Assembly (NCBI GenBank): GCA_013334485.1
Contig: JAAXXL010000026.1
Coordinates: forward strand, 1-32,351
Source of the DNA: Chlorobiaceae bacterium
GTDB taxonomy: Bacteria > Bacteroidota > Chlorobiia > Chlorobiales > Chlorobiaceae
Length of the DNA: 32,351 nucleotides
Direction: 5' to 3'
In this document: positions 18,201 to 26,786 of the stretch, one piece after another
How positions within the stretch are numbered: the first letter of the stretch is position 1
Layout of the letters: the number at the start of each line of letters is the position of its first letter
Position numbers and translations under genes: made by a program
The notes under the pieces: generated by a model
What the model was told of the DNA's origin: nothing
Seen by the model: the letters and a program-made list of their open reading frames with translations, nothing else
The model's database searches: none

Positions 18201-18676
18201 TTCAGCTTCCCCCGACATATTCGCTCGGTAACACCCCCTGTGGAGCAATCTTGCTGCTTGCGAAGTTCCCAAAAGTTGTAATCCACCCATATTGGTACTT
18301 CGTAATCCTTGCTCGGTTCGATCCACGCATTACGTACACCCTTTACATCTATGATCAGTTTACGGTAATCGTCAATTGTCAAAGGGCTGTTGTGCAGAAT
18401 CTGACGTGCCGTATAGAAAATCTGATTCCATGTATCATCAGTCAACTCTTCCGGAGCAAGTATATCCTTTACTTCGAAACCGGTACGGTAAGCGAGATCC
18501 GTAATGGCATAACAGAGTGCTTCAAGAATGGTAATGCCTGGATCGGAGTTGTTGTAATCCGTCCAGACAGCGCTTGCCAGCTTCTCAATTGAGCTGAAAC
18601 CCTGCTTGCGAAGAGCGGTATAATCCTCAGCAGGCTGCAGGGGGTTTGCCTTGAGGAGTGAAATCGGTTCTGACAT
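15212..18676 (-). CDS. eCIS baseplate protein, second baseplate-J-like subunit (Afp12-like)
   Basis: A large baseplate wedge component, 1154 aa from the chosen start. The N-terminal motif DPGITILEALCYAITDLAYR (near residues 45-64) is characteristic of Afp12/PVC12-type proteins. Around residues 168-246 lies a charged, helical, probably coiled-coil segment (AKAEHEKTIAKIASFKRKL onward), which looks like an insertion. The ATG at 18676 is preferred because AGAGAG precedes it at suitable distance; an in-frame GTG at 18724 would add 16 residues. It works with the 1438-aa protein, gp25-like protein, spike and LysM protein to form the baseplate that triggers sheath contraction. It overlaps the tape-measure gene. 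Confidence 0.88.
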   Translation of the reverse strand: MSEPISLLKANPLQPAEDYTALRKQGFSSIEKLASAVWTDYNNSDPGITILEALCYAITDLAYRTGFEVKDILAPEELTDDTWNQIFYTARQILHNSPLTIDDYRKLIIDVKGVRNAWIEPSKDYEVPIWVDYNFWELRKQQDCSTGGVTERICRGKLKLNPANHDQAKAEHEKTIAKIASFKRKLQERIKPLRNKLISLKEPDTKEADQTEQLLLLLAAEEHQKNIDALTTEIAKLDSIIEESANQPFRASKILELEGFYNVMVEYEEDVLDEHQREAVRQIIIEKLSRHRNLCEDFLSINAVEYEDIGLGTSIEIEEDADPDVVLAEIFFVIYKYFTPSIPFYTIDQLLEKGYQVDDIFEGPPLRHGFIDPQELEKTAFYRDIRLSDIMNEISDIKGIKGILYLHIPFDGLDKNANFYFDAWSKALRNERKIARIQPLMSQVVLCKNRQLITWFTGRAEDRRPERMLKLFRDKKTLERKYKLEDPAVDFPVPAGECMQLEDYYPVTQSLPMCYGVSERVGLPDDSHRKAEVLQLKGYLLFFEQILSDYLVQLNHVKELFTFDGSVKHTSFSRVLEEIDQLQALLIDHDNQGSKNFDHVRKQFAHTLRNLTETPEIFGVRRNLFLDHMLARFSEEMGEYERLSGTLTPDNGADARLIKEKSRILADGEYYSISSNRGRGYDYTQQEFWNSANVSGTERRVSRLLGFSDIKRRTFSPDFLVCETVMVVDPKTKKPVLKKNAKGQILNTVKLFDPDDKSRILLTSVEAAEGCCTEKLMAAILGYADDRKNFRLKEHLKQRSRKVAGLLGTFWFELWDGADPETAVLLATSERYDKKEVRDKAFHSLLSVMEAIDRNEGFHLVEHILLRPRFYEMFDEADKPIPVTFPDICLDLCDLGKGVDEGTEVPPYRKSVHRIPAERCYDRMPWTLDYFRYNAETKLFDQSILFQKVDAKSGEQKRLKFRRYENLAQRVRDLHEFGSERINYKIVSNLEDDPAKRKYGFIIHGNRNIVLAESRLIFSKKRPAETDDIEREIETLMRYFAFELDLYCEANSCDNNEDPYSFRATAVLPCWPKRFRDPTFRALVEKTIQSESPAHTHIRTVWLGILEMQRFEKAYLEWLLEMSQTEMPSIEKTNPLVDVLNTLRPCGLCEEECN

Positions 18677-18732
18677 AGTTATTCTCTCTTCAATTGAATC
18701 AAGCCAATGATATTCTGGTTTCACACCTTTGA

Positions 18733-21700
18733 TTATTTTTTTCTTCTCTTCACCTTTGCCGGTGTCACGATCGTTTTGGTAGTGACTGTGACTGCCGCCA
18801 GCTCTTGAGCGGAAACCTTGATTTCCTGCTTGACTATCCCATCACCCGTGACCGCTTCCGCCCGGACGCTCGATTTCCTTCGCTCCTGGCAGGCTGAACG
18901 TTCAGCAGGAGCCTCGTAAGGCATGATGATATGCTGCGGTGCCGAAACAAGGATAGAGCGCGACGACGAAGGTTCAGCAATCACTGCACCAATGAAGTTC
19001 CCCTGATTGGCAATCAGCTCTTCCATATCGCAACAGCCTGAAATACTGGAAAGAAGTTCAGTGATTTTGACAGGAATTGCCGAGTCACTTTCCACAGCAG
19101 CATTCGTGTCTGTCTGGCAGCATTCATCACGGCAAACAAACATTAAAAAGTCAGTGATGAAATCAACGTATGACCGTTCTTCGATGAAATTGACTATTGC
19201 CGATGCATAGAACTTCTGAGCAAACGAGACATCGGCATTCTCGTCGAATGCCCACGGCGTCAGATATTGCACGATCTCATCGTTGAGTTTTTTGAGATAG
19301 TATCCTTTATCCGAGCCAGCGGTAAACTGTACATTAAAAAAGACCAATACCTGGTCATAGAGAGGGTTTTTGGCATGGACATGAACAAATGGTGAAGAAT
19401 GCAGCCCAAGATACTCCTCAATTTCAATCAGTGTCCGACGGCTTGTTTTCGGTTGAAGTGGATTGGCTGCGTTGCGATTCTGCAAATTCGCGACCGGCAC
19501 GATCAAAACATGTCCCGGAGCAATCTGTGACCCGCAACACGTTACTTTGTCTGCTGCAGTAACGCTATCAACGAGATCAGATTTGCGGCAAAGGCAGTTC
19601 GGGTCGGTATGCGTGATACATTTGACTTTGTAAATACCCGGAAACCGGTCAAGTACCAGATGTTCATAGTCCCAGGGTGTCACAGCCCGGGCTTTGTGAC
19701 GCAGTCGTTCGCTGACACGGGTGTAAAACTCCTTGCCAACCTCCTGGTGCTTGCCATCGAATGAAGCGAACGGTTGATCGACCTTGCTGACCTGTGCGAC
19801 AGCAACAGCAAGCTTGCTGATACTGCCCGCAGCCAGTGCGTTATCGAAATGTGACTGGTCGTTGCCATTGTCCTGGAAACTCGCTTCGACCGCCTGGGCA
19901 ACGATATTGACCAGCATCGGAATCCGGTTGGAGTTTTCCGTTACGCTGGCACAGAACCAACGCAAGCCATCAGTGATGATCGTATTATGATCGGTGCTGT
20001 CACCCGGAACGTCAAATTTTATAATGCCTGTCGTCTGAAAACCAAAAGTGCTGTCAGAGATCAGGCTCTCTGCTTTCAATGGCCGCCATTCGTTATTGAT
20101 CAGATATGACCAGTGTATCTCAGGAGGATCGTTGTCTTCATCTTCAGCACTGCCTTCAGCGAACTGGAAAAGAAGAGAGAGCGTATCAAGCGGCTGCACT
20201 TTCTCCAGTCCGATAAAAAGCATTCCCTCTTCCTGCAGAGAACCGGAATATTGGTTATTGCCTCCTGTTGCCGACTCTATTACACCGCTTGCCTCCATAA
20301 CAAACATCGCCATGAGATCCTTGCGGGATAGTTTTTTCTCTCCCTTTATTGAATCGGAAAGTGCGGATTTATAATCGGTATTCGAATTGAGCCAGGTGAA
20401 TTGAGGAAGCAATCTGCCATCAGCATTGACAAGAATATGGTCATTGGCGTTGTCAGGGGTATCAACCAGCTTTTTCTTCCTTGATAACTGATATTTACCT
20501 TTTTTGCTGAAGAGTGATTGAATGTTTTCCGACAGATATTGAATCGGGTGATTTTGTTGCTTAATGAAAAGTTCGGCGACACCAAAGGGATAGATATGGA
20601 AAAACTGATCATAAAGAGGATCAAGTTCAGTGAGTTCGGAATAGTAACTGACGGATATCTCCTGGATCTGCAACTCGGGCGCCAGGTCCTGACTTGCCTG
20701 GATAGCCGTGGTATTTCCGGTTTTATCAGCAGACTGAAGATTGGTGATCTTTACAAAACCCCTGACGGTATCGGACCTGAATTCCGTTACAGGCATTATG
20801 GTTGTTCGAGGAAACGGGAACGGATTTCCCACTACTGATCCATCATCCTGTTTCTGGGATGTGTTCAGAATGTTTCTCGTAAGCAGTTGGCCGTGAAATT
20901 TCGTAATGCCGCTTTCATCCGAAAGCTGATCCCAACTCTTGTTGTCCAACAGGCTGAGACTGTATTCAAAATTGTCGGATAGATTTAACGCTAAGGTCAT
21001 CTCTTTTTTCTCAATATTCCAGAGAACTCCGACATCCTGGGTTTTCCTGATATCAATGGCAAGCTTGAGCAAAGGCTTGTTAAAGACTTCATCACTGCCC
21101 ACATAAAAGGATTTTCCCACACCCGGATAGAGCGTAAACGGGTCAAACGGCTTATCGGCTGAAAGAAGAGCTGTCTCGTTTTGCAAAACAAGAGTCTTGA
21201 GACCATCAAAATGATAACCGGAATTCAACCCATCAGGTTTTGAAAGACCCTGCTTCTCCCATCCTGCCATTTCGGCGGATGACGGATTGATGGAACCTAC
21301 CCGTACCGCAATGGCGTGTGAATTGAGGCTAAGCTTCGTGAACAGGCGATAGTCAATTCCAAGATTCGGCCCAAGCATGATCTGGACGACAGGATAAGTT
21401 GTGGTAAAGGAGTATCCTGTATGCAGCTTTGCATCGAACGGCACAATGGCATTCTCTGAAACCGGTAAATAGATGTAAAGAGAGTCCGTGTCACTGTCGA
21501 TATAGTATCCTGAAGATGAGGATGCAAGTCTCGAATTGAAAATCCCGAATGTATTGGCATGCTCAAGCAAGCTGACGGCAAGTTCACCCAGCTTCTTTGT
21601 GATTTTCAGCCAGCCTGTGGAGGCAGTGAGCCATATTTCAAAATCACAGGTATCTCCTGTTTTTGACGGAATCATGAGATCCTTCAACCCGGCAATCTTC

Positions 21701-23049
21701 CAAGTGATAAGGCGGTTGCCCCCTTGCAGCAACAACTGGGGAGAGGCAATGGCAAACCCGATTTGAGCCTGGTCCTTGCGGTATGCAAATTCCTTGATTT
21801 GATCGATTTGCTGGCAGATGTTCCCTGCTGTCTGCTTGTCCGGACTTCCCTTGCCAAAGGTCGGCCATTTGCCACTCGGATCAGTTATCGCTTCACCGAA
21901 CCCGTCAAGCGAATTGGCAACAGGACGGGCATATATACCTTCAAGTATCCCTTTGGCGGGATCAACAACAGGACTTTTCTGGATGAAAATCGTTTTCAAT
22001 TCCTTGACTTTTCCCTGATTGATCACCAGATCACTCTCTGTCACATAGCACTGCTCTTTGCCGGAGGAATCTTTTCCTGCCTTGAGAGAAGTGCCTTGAG
22101 CAAGGTCATAGCCGACAATATCCTTTGCAAGCTCAAAGACAATATGCACACGATCCGGTATGGAAGGCTTGGGAGCAAGATGAAGCACATCATTGTAATA
22201 AAAGCTCAGCATCCGCTCGGTCAGCCCGTTCAGTTGCTCCTGTGCAAGACGGAACAGCTCAAGGAATGTGATAAAAAGCGCCATATGAGGCTGATGCGAA
22301 GGATATGCCTCAAGAGCAAACTGCATATATTTCGGCGATTTCACCTCGACAAGGTCGGTCATGAAACCGTAAAAAACATGAAAAATATCATCAACATAGA
22401 GCGCCGCACTGCGGATCTTCCCGTCAAGGTCTATTCCATGATAAACGGAAGTATCGGGCTCCACTGTTTCATCCAGCCCCCACAGACTGTCGTTTTCGAT
22501 TGCAGTGAAGTCCAGATGGAGCGGATGTTTTGAATCAACATACTTGTAGGCTTCTTCGTATGCCACAATTTTGCTGACCTGATTACGAAGCCTTGAATTG
22601 ATTGCGAGTTCAAGATCAAAGTGCAGCGGATTTTCCTGAATTGCAATACTATACCAGCGGTCAAGTTGCACAATGACACCGATGACCGGTTGAAAAAGCG
22701 CATGCAACGCGGCAGCATCAGGATGCAGTTCAAGTTGTTCGCGGTTCTGATCGTAATCACGTTTCAGTTTTGCCGTATCGAAAACCGAGATGGAAGCAGC
22801 TATGACAGCCATGTCACGGCGGAAAAACTCAACCCAGCTCACCTGTTCAGTGGGTATATCATCATCAACCTTACTGCCAGGGATATCGTAAAAGCGGATC
22901 TGTGCGGCATAGCGCTTCGCGAACACCAGCAGATCTTCGATGCTTCTGCCATCAATCGGAGCATAGGAGGGGTCGAGTGCTTTCAAACAGCGACCAGACT
23001 GACCGGAGCCATCACGTGGCAATTCATCATGGCAATGACAGTTGTTCAT
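18733..23049 (-). CDS. eCIS baseplate protein, large baseplate-J-like subunit (Afp11-like)
   Basis: A 1438-aa protein, the largest in the locus. The region around residues 1117-1145 (AVTPWDYEHLVLDRFPGIYK) and the following PKTSRRTLIEIEEYL and YLTPWAFDENAD, near 1200-1270, match the phage baseplate-J fold conserved in eCIS. The N-terminal half is long and of mixed beta character. The start is coupled to the gp25-like gene by a 4-bp ATGA overlap. The extreme N-terminus has CHCHDE, which could bind metal. The C-terminus ends in a basic tail (PAKVKRRKK). Together with the next gene it builds the wedge of the baseplate. Confidence 0.88.
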   Translation of the reverse strand: MNNCHCHDELPRDGSGQSGRCLKALDPSYAPIDGRSIEDLLVFAKRYAAQIRFYDIPGSKVDDDIPTEQVSWVEFFRRDMAVIAASISVFDTAKLKRDYDQNREQLELHPDAAALHALFQPVIGVIVQLDRWYSIAIQENPLHFDLELAINSRLRNQVSKIVAYEEAYKYVDSKHPLHLDFTAIENDSLWGLDETVEPDTSVYHGIDLDGKIRSAALYVDDIFHVFYGFMTDLVEVKSPKYMQFALEAYPSHQPHMALFITFLELFRLAQEQLNGLTERMLSFYYNDVLHLAPKPSIPDRVHIVFELAKDIVGYDLAQGTSLKAGKDSSGKEQCYVTESDLVINQGKVKELKTIFIQKSPVVDPAKGILEGIYARPVANSLDGFGEAITDPSGKWPTFGKGSPDKQTAGNICQQIDQIKEFAYRKDQAQIGFAIASPQLLLQGGNRLITWKIAGLKDLMIPSKTGDTCDFEIWLTASTGWLKITKKLGELAVSLLEHANTFGIFNSRLASSSSGYYIDSDTDSLYIYLPVSENAIVPFDAKLHTGYSFTTTYPVVQIMLGPNLGIDYRLFTKLSLNSHAIAVRVGSINPSSAEMAGWEKQGLSKPDGLNSGYHFDGLKTLVLQNETALLSADKPFDPFTLYPGVGKSFYVGSDEVFNKPLLKLAIDIRKTQDVGVLWNIEKKEMTLALNLSDNFEYSLSLLDNKSWDQLSDESGITKFHGQLLTRNILNTSQKQDDGSVVGNPFPFPRTTIMPVTEFRSDTVRGFVKITNLQSADKTGNTTAIQASQDLAPELQIQEISVSYYSELTELDPLYDQFFHIYPFGVAELFIKQQNHPIQYLSENIQSLFSKKGKYQLSRKKKLVDTPDNANDHILVNADGRLLPQFTWLNSNTDYKSALSDSIKGEKKLSRKDLMAMFVMEASGVIESATGGNNQYSGSLQEEGMLFIGLEKVQPLDTLSLLFQFAEGSAEDEDNDPPEIHWSYLINNEWRPLKAESLISDSTFGFQTTGIIKFDVPGDSTDHNTIITDGLRWFCASVTENSNRIPMLVNIVAQAVEASFQDNGNDQSHFDNALAAGSISKLAVAVAQVSKVDQPFASFDGKHQEVGKEFYTRVSERLRHKARAVTPWDYEHLVLDRFPGIYKVKCITHTDPNCLCRKSDLVDSVTAADKVTCCGSQIAPGHVLIVPVANLQNRNAANPLQPKTSRRTLIEIEEYLGLHSSPFVHVHAKNPLYDQVLVFFNVQFTAGSDKGYYLKKLNDEIVQYLTPWAFDENADVSFAQKFYASAIVNFIEERSYVDFITDFLMFVCRDECCQTDTNAAVESDSAIPVKITELLSSISGCCDMEELIANQGNFIGAVIAEPSSSRSILVSAPQHIIMPYEAPAERSACQERRKSSVRAEAVTGDGIVKQEIKVSAQELAAVTVTTKTIVTPAKVKRRKK

Positions 23050-23462
23050 AATGTGATGTTCGTGGCTTCATTGATATAGAACGGAAATACGTAGTTGTAT
23101 CGCGTATTTGTTGCTATGATTGAATATGAAACAGCAATCTGAAGTATTCCCGTCTCCTGTTCCGGGGTGGTTACAACCTCCTCGACTATAATGCGAGGTT
23201 CGTGCAAAGCAAGTGCATCTCTGACGATTTTATCAAGCAGCGTAAGAGTCTGCACGTTCATGCTGTCAAAAAGAAATGGATGCAGGTTCGCTCCGAACTG
23301 GGGCAACATGACACGCTCGCCGGTAAGTGTCGATAAAATAATCTGAAGACTGCTGCGAACATCCTCTTCTTCAACCAGCATCTCAACGCCGTAAATTTCA
23401 CGTCGAAAGGTAGGCGGAAAACTCCACCCGATTCCCAAAAATGAACGATCTGTTGTGCCCAT
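23046..23462 (-). CDS. gp25/GPW-like baseplate protein (Afp9-like)
   Basis: A 138-aa homologue of T4 gp25/phage P2 GpW, the small baseplate wedge protein that starts sheath polymerisation. The motif pattern is typical: GIGWSFPPTF at the start, EEEDVRSSLQIILST, GERVMLPQFGANLHPFLFD (conserved R and PxFG) and a C-terminal beta segment. Its ATG at 23462 follows the PAAR gene by 35 bp. Its stop overlaps the 1438-aa gene by 4 bp. Confidence 0.93.
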   Translation of the reverse strand: MGTTDRSFLGIGWSFPPTFRREIYGVEMLVEEEDVRSSLQIILSTLTGERVMLPQFGANLHPFLFDSMNVQTLTLLDKIVRDALALHEPRIIVEEVVTTPEQETGILQIAVSYSIIATNTRYNYVFPFYINEATNITL

Positions 23463-23497
23463 ATTTTTGACGCCTCAATAAAGTTGGAAATAGCTCC

Positions 23498-23791
23498 CTA
23501 ACCACCGATGATGACCGTAGGACATCCCGAAACTATGCTTCCGCCATGTGCAGTCGAATCCCCCTGCCGTGCGGCTGGTTGTCCACCAATCAACACGGTT
23601 GCCGAACCCATCACAATGCTGTCCGGCGGTCCGGCACAGGTACACATATTTCCAAGAGTTGCAGCCGGCTGCCCACCAATGAGAACTGTCGGTACACCAG
23701 GCGGCATGACCGGTCCTCCGGTATGGGGAGAGCCGTTCGGATTGGCCATCGGGCATACATGATTATCGGATATTCGTGCTGCTGCCGGCAT
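23498..23791 (-). CDS. PAAR-domain spike tip protein (Afp10-like)
   Basis: A 97-aa protein that caps the spike with a sharp cone and binds one metal ion. It contains HVCPMANPNGSPHTGG and two copies of a TVLIGGQPAA repeat, with a third related TVIIGG at the C-terminus, plus MCTCAGPPD. These are features of PAAR proteins. The ATG at 23791 lies 2 bp after the spike stop; a TTG at 23797 is a less likely start. There is no C-terminal toxin extension, so it is a structural tip. Confidence 0.93.
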   Translation of the reverse strand: MPAAARISDNHVCPMANPNGSPHTGGPVMPPGVPTVLIGGQPAATLGNMCTCAGPPDSIVMGSATVLIGGQPAARQGDSTAHGGSIVSGCPTVIIGG

Positions 23792-23793
23792 AA

Positions 23794-25434
23794 TCAATTG
23801 ATCATAACTTGTGTTCCCTTGATGGTAACGATCCCTGTACTTGATTGAATAGTGATGCCCTGGGCATCCATCTTGATACTGTTCTGATTTTCGTCTTTCA
23901 ATTCCATGGCTCCGGAAGTGTCATTGATGACAATTGATTTTTCACCGGAAGCTGCCGGAACTACAAGAGTCATTTTCTTGCTGGTATCATCAAAAATGAG
24001 CTTGAGCCCTTCTTTGGTCACAAAGCCATATTGCTCAGCTCCTTCCTGTTCGGGCAGAGGAGACTGGTTACAACTTTTGCTGTGCAGATAGCCAAGAATA
24101 ATCGGCTCCCGAGGGTCGTCACCAAGAAAACCAAGCACAACCTCATCATTCTGCTGGGGACGGAAATATACGCCCCGGTTCGGCCCGGCGTCAAGGGTCG
24201 CAACACGAGCCCAGAACCCTTCGTTTCCCGATGTTATTGTCGGTATATGTACTTTAACCCGATACTGCCCTCCATCTTCAGAGTCATCGGTGTCAAGAAC
24301 AATGCCAGTCTGCAATCCGTTGATTCCCGGCAGTAAACCGGAGGCCGGCTTGTCCATGACATTTTCCTTGTTGTAGAACCAGTCATCCTTCCATCCAAAT
24401 TGTATGTCCGTAAGCCAGTTGCCATCATAAGTGTGCAGAACACCGGTAACAAAGACGTTCCCGTTAAACCGCTCTCCGACGCCGTCAAGCGTAATCATGA
24501 CGCCCGGCTTGAACGAAGCACTACCTTCTATCCGGACTCTGCCAACCAGCTTCGATAGCTGATTGCGAAGAGCCCCGGCATTCGACCAATCCTGCAACTG
24601 ATCCTGTGTCAGATGTCCCGGATGGCTGAACGAAACCTGCTTGCTCATGACAGTAGCAAGATCCTCTGAGGAGATATTGCCGTTTTCAGAAAAATCAACC
24701 GACCCGGAATCAGACTCTTCAACTTGCTGGCTGGTATAGTCCCACGAATGGCTCGTAATCTGCTGCGCCTGCCTGCGGGCATCCATTTCCGCTTCAAATT
24801 CAAAAATATTGTCCCCGTTGGTAGCCGTCACCAATGGAGTACCATCAGTTGATGGCTTTTTTACGATCAGCATGCCGTCATCGGTCAAAACCAGCATGCC
24901 ATTGGCTTCAGCGCGGGTACAGATAAAATCCCAATCAGTCGAGTCAAACTGCACGAGTTGCTTATGGACAAGTGCGGTCTCCTCGATCTCTGTCTGAAGT
25001 TCACCGGCAAGCCCGGTAAGCACTTCGCTGTCGGATTTATTGATAAAATAGGCGCTTTTTCGTGCACCGGTCAGTTTGACAGCTTTATCCTTTGCCTCAA
25101 TGACAAGCAGAGAGGGTGCCGCCTGTCTTGCTTTCAGTGCATGGCGGACAATAATGCCGCTGAACACCGTTTCAACTTCTCCATGATAACCGAGTTGAAT
25201 GGTAATTTCGTTGCCTGGTTTCAAGGTATCCTCATTACTGAGAGAAAAGTCACGATCAGATACTGAGCCATCAAAAAAGACAATTTTTGCAGAGGCAACT
25301 TTGTTGAAACTCTTGTTAACAACGATATATGATATCCCGATCTCATTATTCAACGGCTCACCGCCTACCAGTATTGTCTGGCTTACGACATCCGTCGCAT
25401 CATTCGATCCTGGGGAGAGGCTGCTTAAACTCAT
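23794..25434 (-). CDS. VgrG-like central spike protein (Afp8-like)
   Basis: A 546-aa spike protein that trimerises at the centre of the baseplate. Residues about 20-350 form the gp27-like part. An OB-fold (gp5-like) begins near 370 (GLQTGIVLDTDDSEDGGQYR) and runs to LGYLHSKSC near 450, including RPQQNDEVVLGFLGDDPREP. The end, with KSIVINDTSGAMELKDENQN, is the beta-helix needle that carries the PAAR tip encoded next. The start ATG is 24 bp after the LysM-gene stop; its Shine-Dalgarno is poor. Confidence 0.94.
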   Translation of the reverse strand: MSLSSLSPGSNDATDVVSQTILVGGEPLNNEIGISYIVVNKSFNKVASAKIVFFDGSVSDRDFSLSNEDTLKPGNEITIQLGYHGEVETVFSGIIVRHALKARQAAPSLLVIEAKDKAVKLTGARKSAYFINKSDSEVLTGLAGELQTEIEETALVHKQLVQFDSTDWDFICTRAEANGMLVLTDDGMLIVKKPSTDGTPLVTATNGDNIFEFEAEMDARRQAQQITSHSWDYTSQQVEESDSGSVDFSENGNISSEDLATVMSKQVSFSHPGHLTQDQLQDWSNAGALRNQLSKLVGRVRIEGSASFKPGVMITLDGVGERFNGNVFVTGVLHTYDGNWLTDIQFGWKDDWFYNKENVMDKPASGLLPGINGLQTGIVLDTDDSEDGGQYRVKVHIPTITSGNEGFWARVATLDAGPNRGVYFRPQQNDEVVLGFLGDDPREPIILGYLHSKSCNQSPLPEQEGAEQYGFVTKEGLKLIFDDTSKKMTLVVPAASGEKSIVINDTSGAMELKDENQNSIKMDAQGITIQSSTGIVTIKGTQVMIN

Positions 25435-25458
25435 TGCACGTTTTTTTGGTCGGGTTCA

Positions 25459-26142
25459 TTACGTTTTCGACAGCGGGGGAAACATCAGTGTCGAACCGGC
25501 TTTCAGTTTTCGGAAATTCTTTAATTTGTTTGCTCGTGCTACCTGCAGGTAATAATTCTGATTGTTATAGATTTTATAGGTCAAGAGAGAAAGAATATCG
25601 CCATCCTTGACCTGCACCCGGTGAGTAAGATCGGGAGACGAGAGCATACCCAAAACATCACTCAATCCTGCGACGATACGCTCTGTAAACCTTGCTGAAA
25701 TTTTTGCGCGTATCGGCAAGCCGAACATGTCGAACATCGTGTAGGTTACATCGGAGGATACCAGAACACAGGTATTGATGAATGTTCCATATTGAACCAT
25801 CAGATAAGGCGGCCGATGGATGTTGCCTCGCACATTCGTGGTCACTGCCCTGAAAAGGGCCACCTGGGCTGTGACAGGTATCTTTACTCCATTGGTATTT
25901 ACGCCCGTTCCATCAATAGTCAATTCAATTGTAAATGTTCGAGGCTTGATATTAACATATTTATGATCGGCACTTGATTTCCCCTTGGGGACAGCCGAAC
26001 ACCACGACACATCTTCATGAATTGCAAAACTGTCCGGATTGAACATGGCAATAAACGGCAATGCCAGTTCAGGAATTCCGTCCTTGTCCGTCTGGATAAT
26101 TTTGAAATTAAAGGGCAGTTTAATTGCGCTTTGGGTATCCAT
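25459..26142 (-). CDS. LysM-domain eCIS baseplate protein (Afp7-like)
   Basis: A 227-aa protein that in related particles connects the tube to the spike and baseplate. The N-terminal two thirds (IAMFNPDSFAIHEDV onward) match the CIS LysM-protein family. The C-terminal residues about 172-222 (HRVQVKDGDILSLLTYKIYN ... LKAGSTLMFPPL) form a LysM-type module, used structurally here and not for wall binding. The ATG overlaps the stop of the DUF5908 gene by one base (TGATG), implying coupling. Confidence 0.9.
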   Translation of the reverse strand: MDTQSAIKLPFNFKIIQTDKDGIPELALPFIAMFNPDSFAIHEDVSWCSAVPKGKSSADHKYVNIKPRTFTIELTIDGTGVNTNGVKIPVTAQVALFRAVTTNVRGNIHRPPYLMVQYGTFINTCVLVSSDVTYTMFDMFGLPIRAKISARFTERIVAGLSDVLGMLSSPDLTHRVQVKDGDILSLLTYKIYNNQNYYLQVARANKLKNFRKLKAGSTLMFPPLSKT

Positions 26143-26309
26143 CAGCGTTCCTTGCTTTCTTGAATTATTTCAAATACCCGTTCGAGAATATTTTCTTCCG
26201 AACTCCCGGCACTTCCGGACGTACTGGCGTTGTTTGGTTCCTGGGGTGAGGCACATGGTTGTGCTTCAACAACCGTACGGATAATCACTTCATTGATTTG
26301 AACTGGCAT
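26142..26309 (-). CDS. DUF5908 small eCIS protein (Afp6-like)
   Basis: A 55-aa open frame, easily missed because of its length. It begins MPVQINEVIIRTVVEA, the pattern of DUF5908 proteins found at this place in eCIS loci, and ends in a helical ENILERVFEIIQESKER. It fits exactly between the second tube gene (6-bp gap) and the LysM gene (1-bp overlap), which supports it as real. The middle is a Ser/Gly/Asn-rich linker. Function in the particle is not established; family position suggests a baseplate or tube-adaptor accessory. Confidence 0.85.
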   Translation of the reverse strand: MPVQINEVIIRTVVEAQPCASPQEPNNASTSGSAGSSEENILERVFEIIQESKER

Positions 26310-26315
26310 AAAGCG

Positions 26316-26783
26316 TTACAGTTTACGTTCAAAATACTGGTAAGCAAGTTCAATGCTCTCTACTGCTGTCGTGTTATCGTTAGCCTTGAATTCCGAAACC
26401 GACCACTTCAATGGATAGGCCTGTATGACATTCCAGATTGCTACAGGCTGGTCAGCTTCATCCAGAAGAGTGACCATCAGGTCTGACGGCTTGAAGTCAT
26501 AGATCACAACAGTGAACCATGTATTCAACGCCGACTGGATCCAGTCAAGAATCGCCGAACCTTGCAGCAAACCCCGTTTCAGAATAAGATTGGGATATTT
26601 TACGCGCTTGGGCAGCTTGTAGCTGAACCGGTTCTCGCCGCCTTCGCGCAACTCCTCCATCTCAATCTCAAACGAAAGTCCTCCGACCTCCTGAAATCGG
26701 TGTTCAGTGTCGCTATCCATTCCATCGACACCGATGAACTCGACCTTGAAATGAAACCCTACCGGTGGATAGTATGCTGGCAT
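26316..26783 (-). CDS. eCIS inner tube protein, baseplate-proximal copy (Afp5-like)
   Basis: A 155-aa member of the T4 gp19/Hcp-like tube family. Typical features are FHFKVEFIGVDG at the N-terminus, FQEVGGLSFEIEMEELREGG, LILKRGLLQGS and the C-terminal AVESIELAYQYF. It is more divergent than the neighbouring 144-aa tube protein, as expected for the tube-initiator ring that joins tube to baseplate. It begins 3 bp after the major tube gene. Confidence 0.92.
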   Translation of the reverse strand: MPAYYPPVGFHFKVEFIGVDGMDSDTEHRFQEVGGLSFEIEMEELREGGENRFSYKLPKRVKYPNLILKRGLLQGSAILDWIQSALNTWFTVVIYDFKPSDLMVTLLDEADQPVAIWNVIQAYPLKWSVSEFKANDNTTAVESIELAYQYFERKL

Positions 26784-26786
26784 CGC

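Noticed and set aside
18677-18724. GTG start at 18724 for the Afp12-like gene
   Set aside because: Its spacing to a ribosome site is poor, while ATG 18676 has AGAGAG upstream; the longer form remains possible.
21724-22533. 269-aa + strand frame inside the Afp11-like gene
   Set aside because: Antisense shadow in a coding region with clear protein similarity on the other strand.
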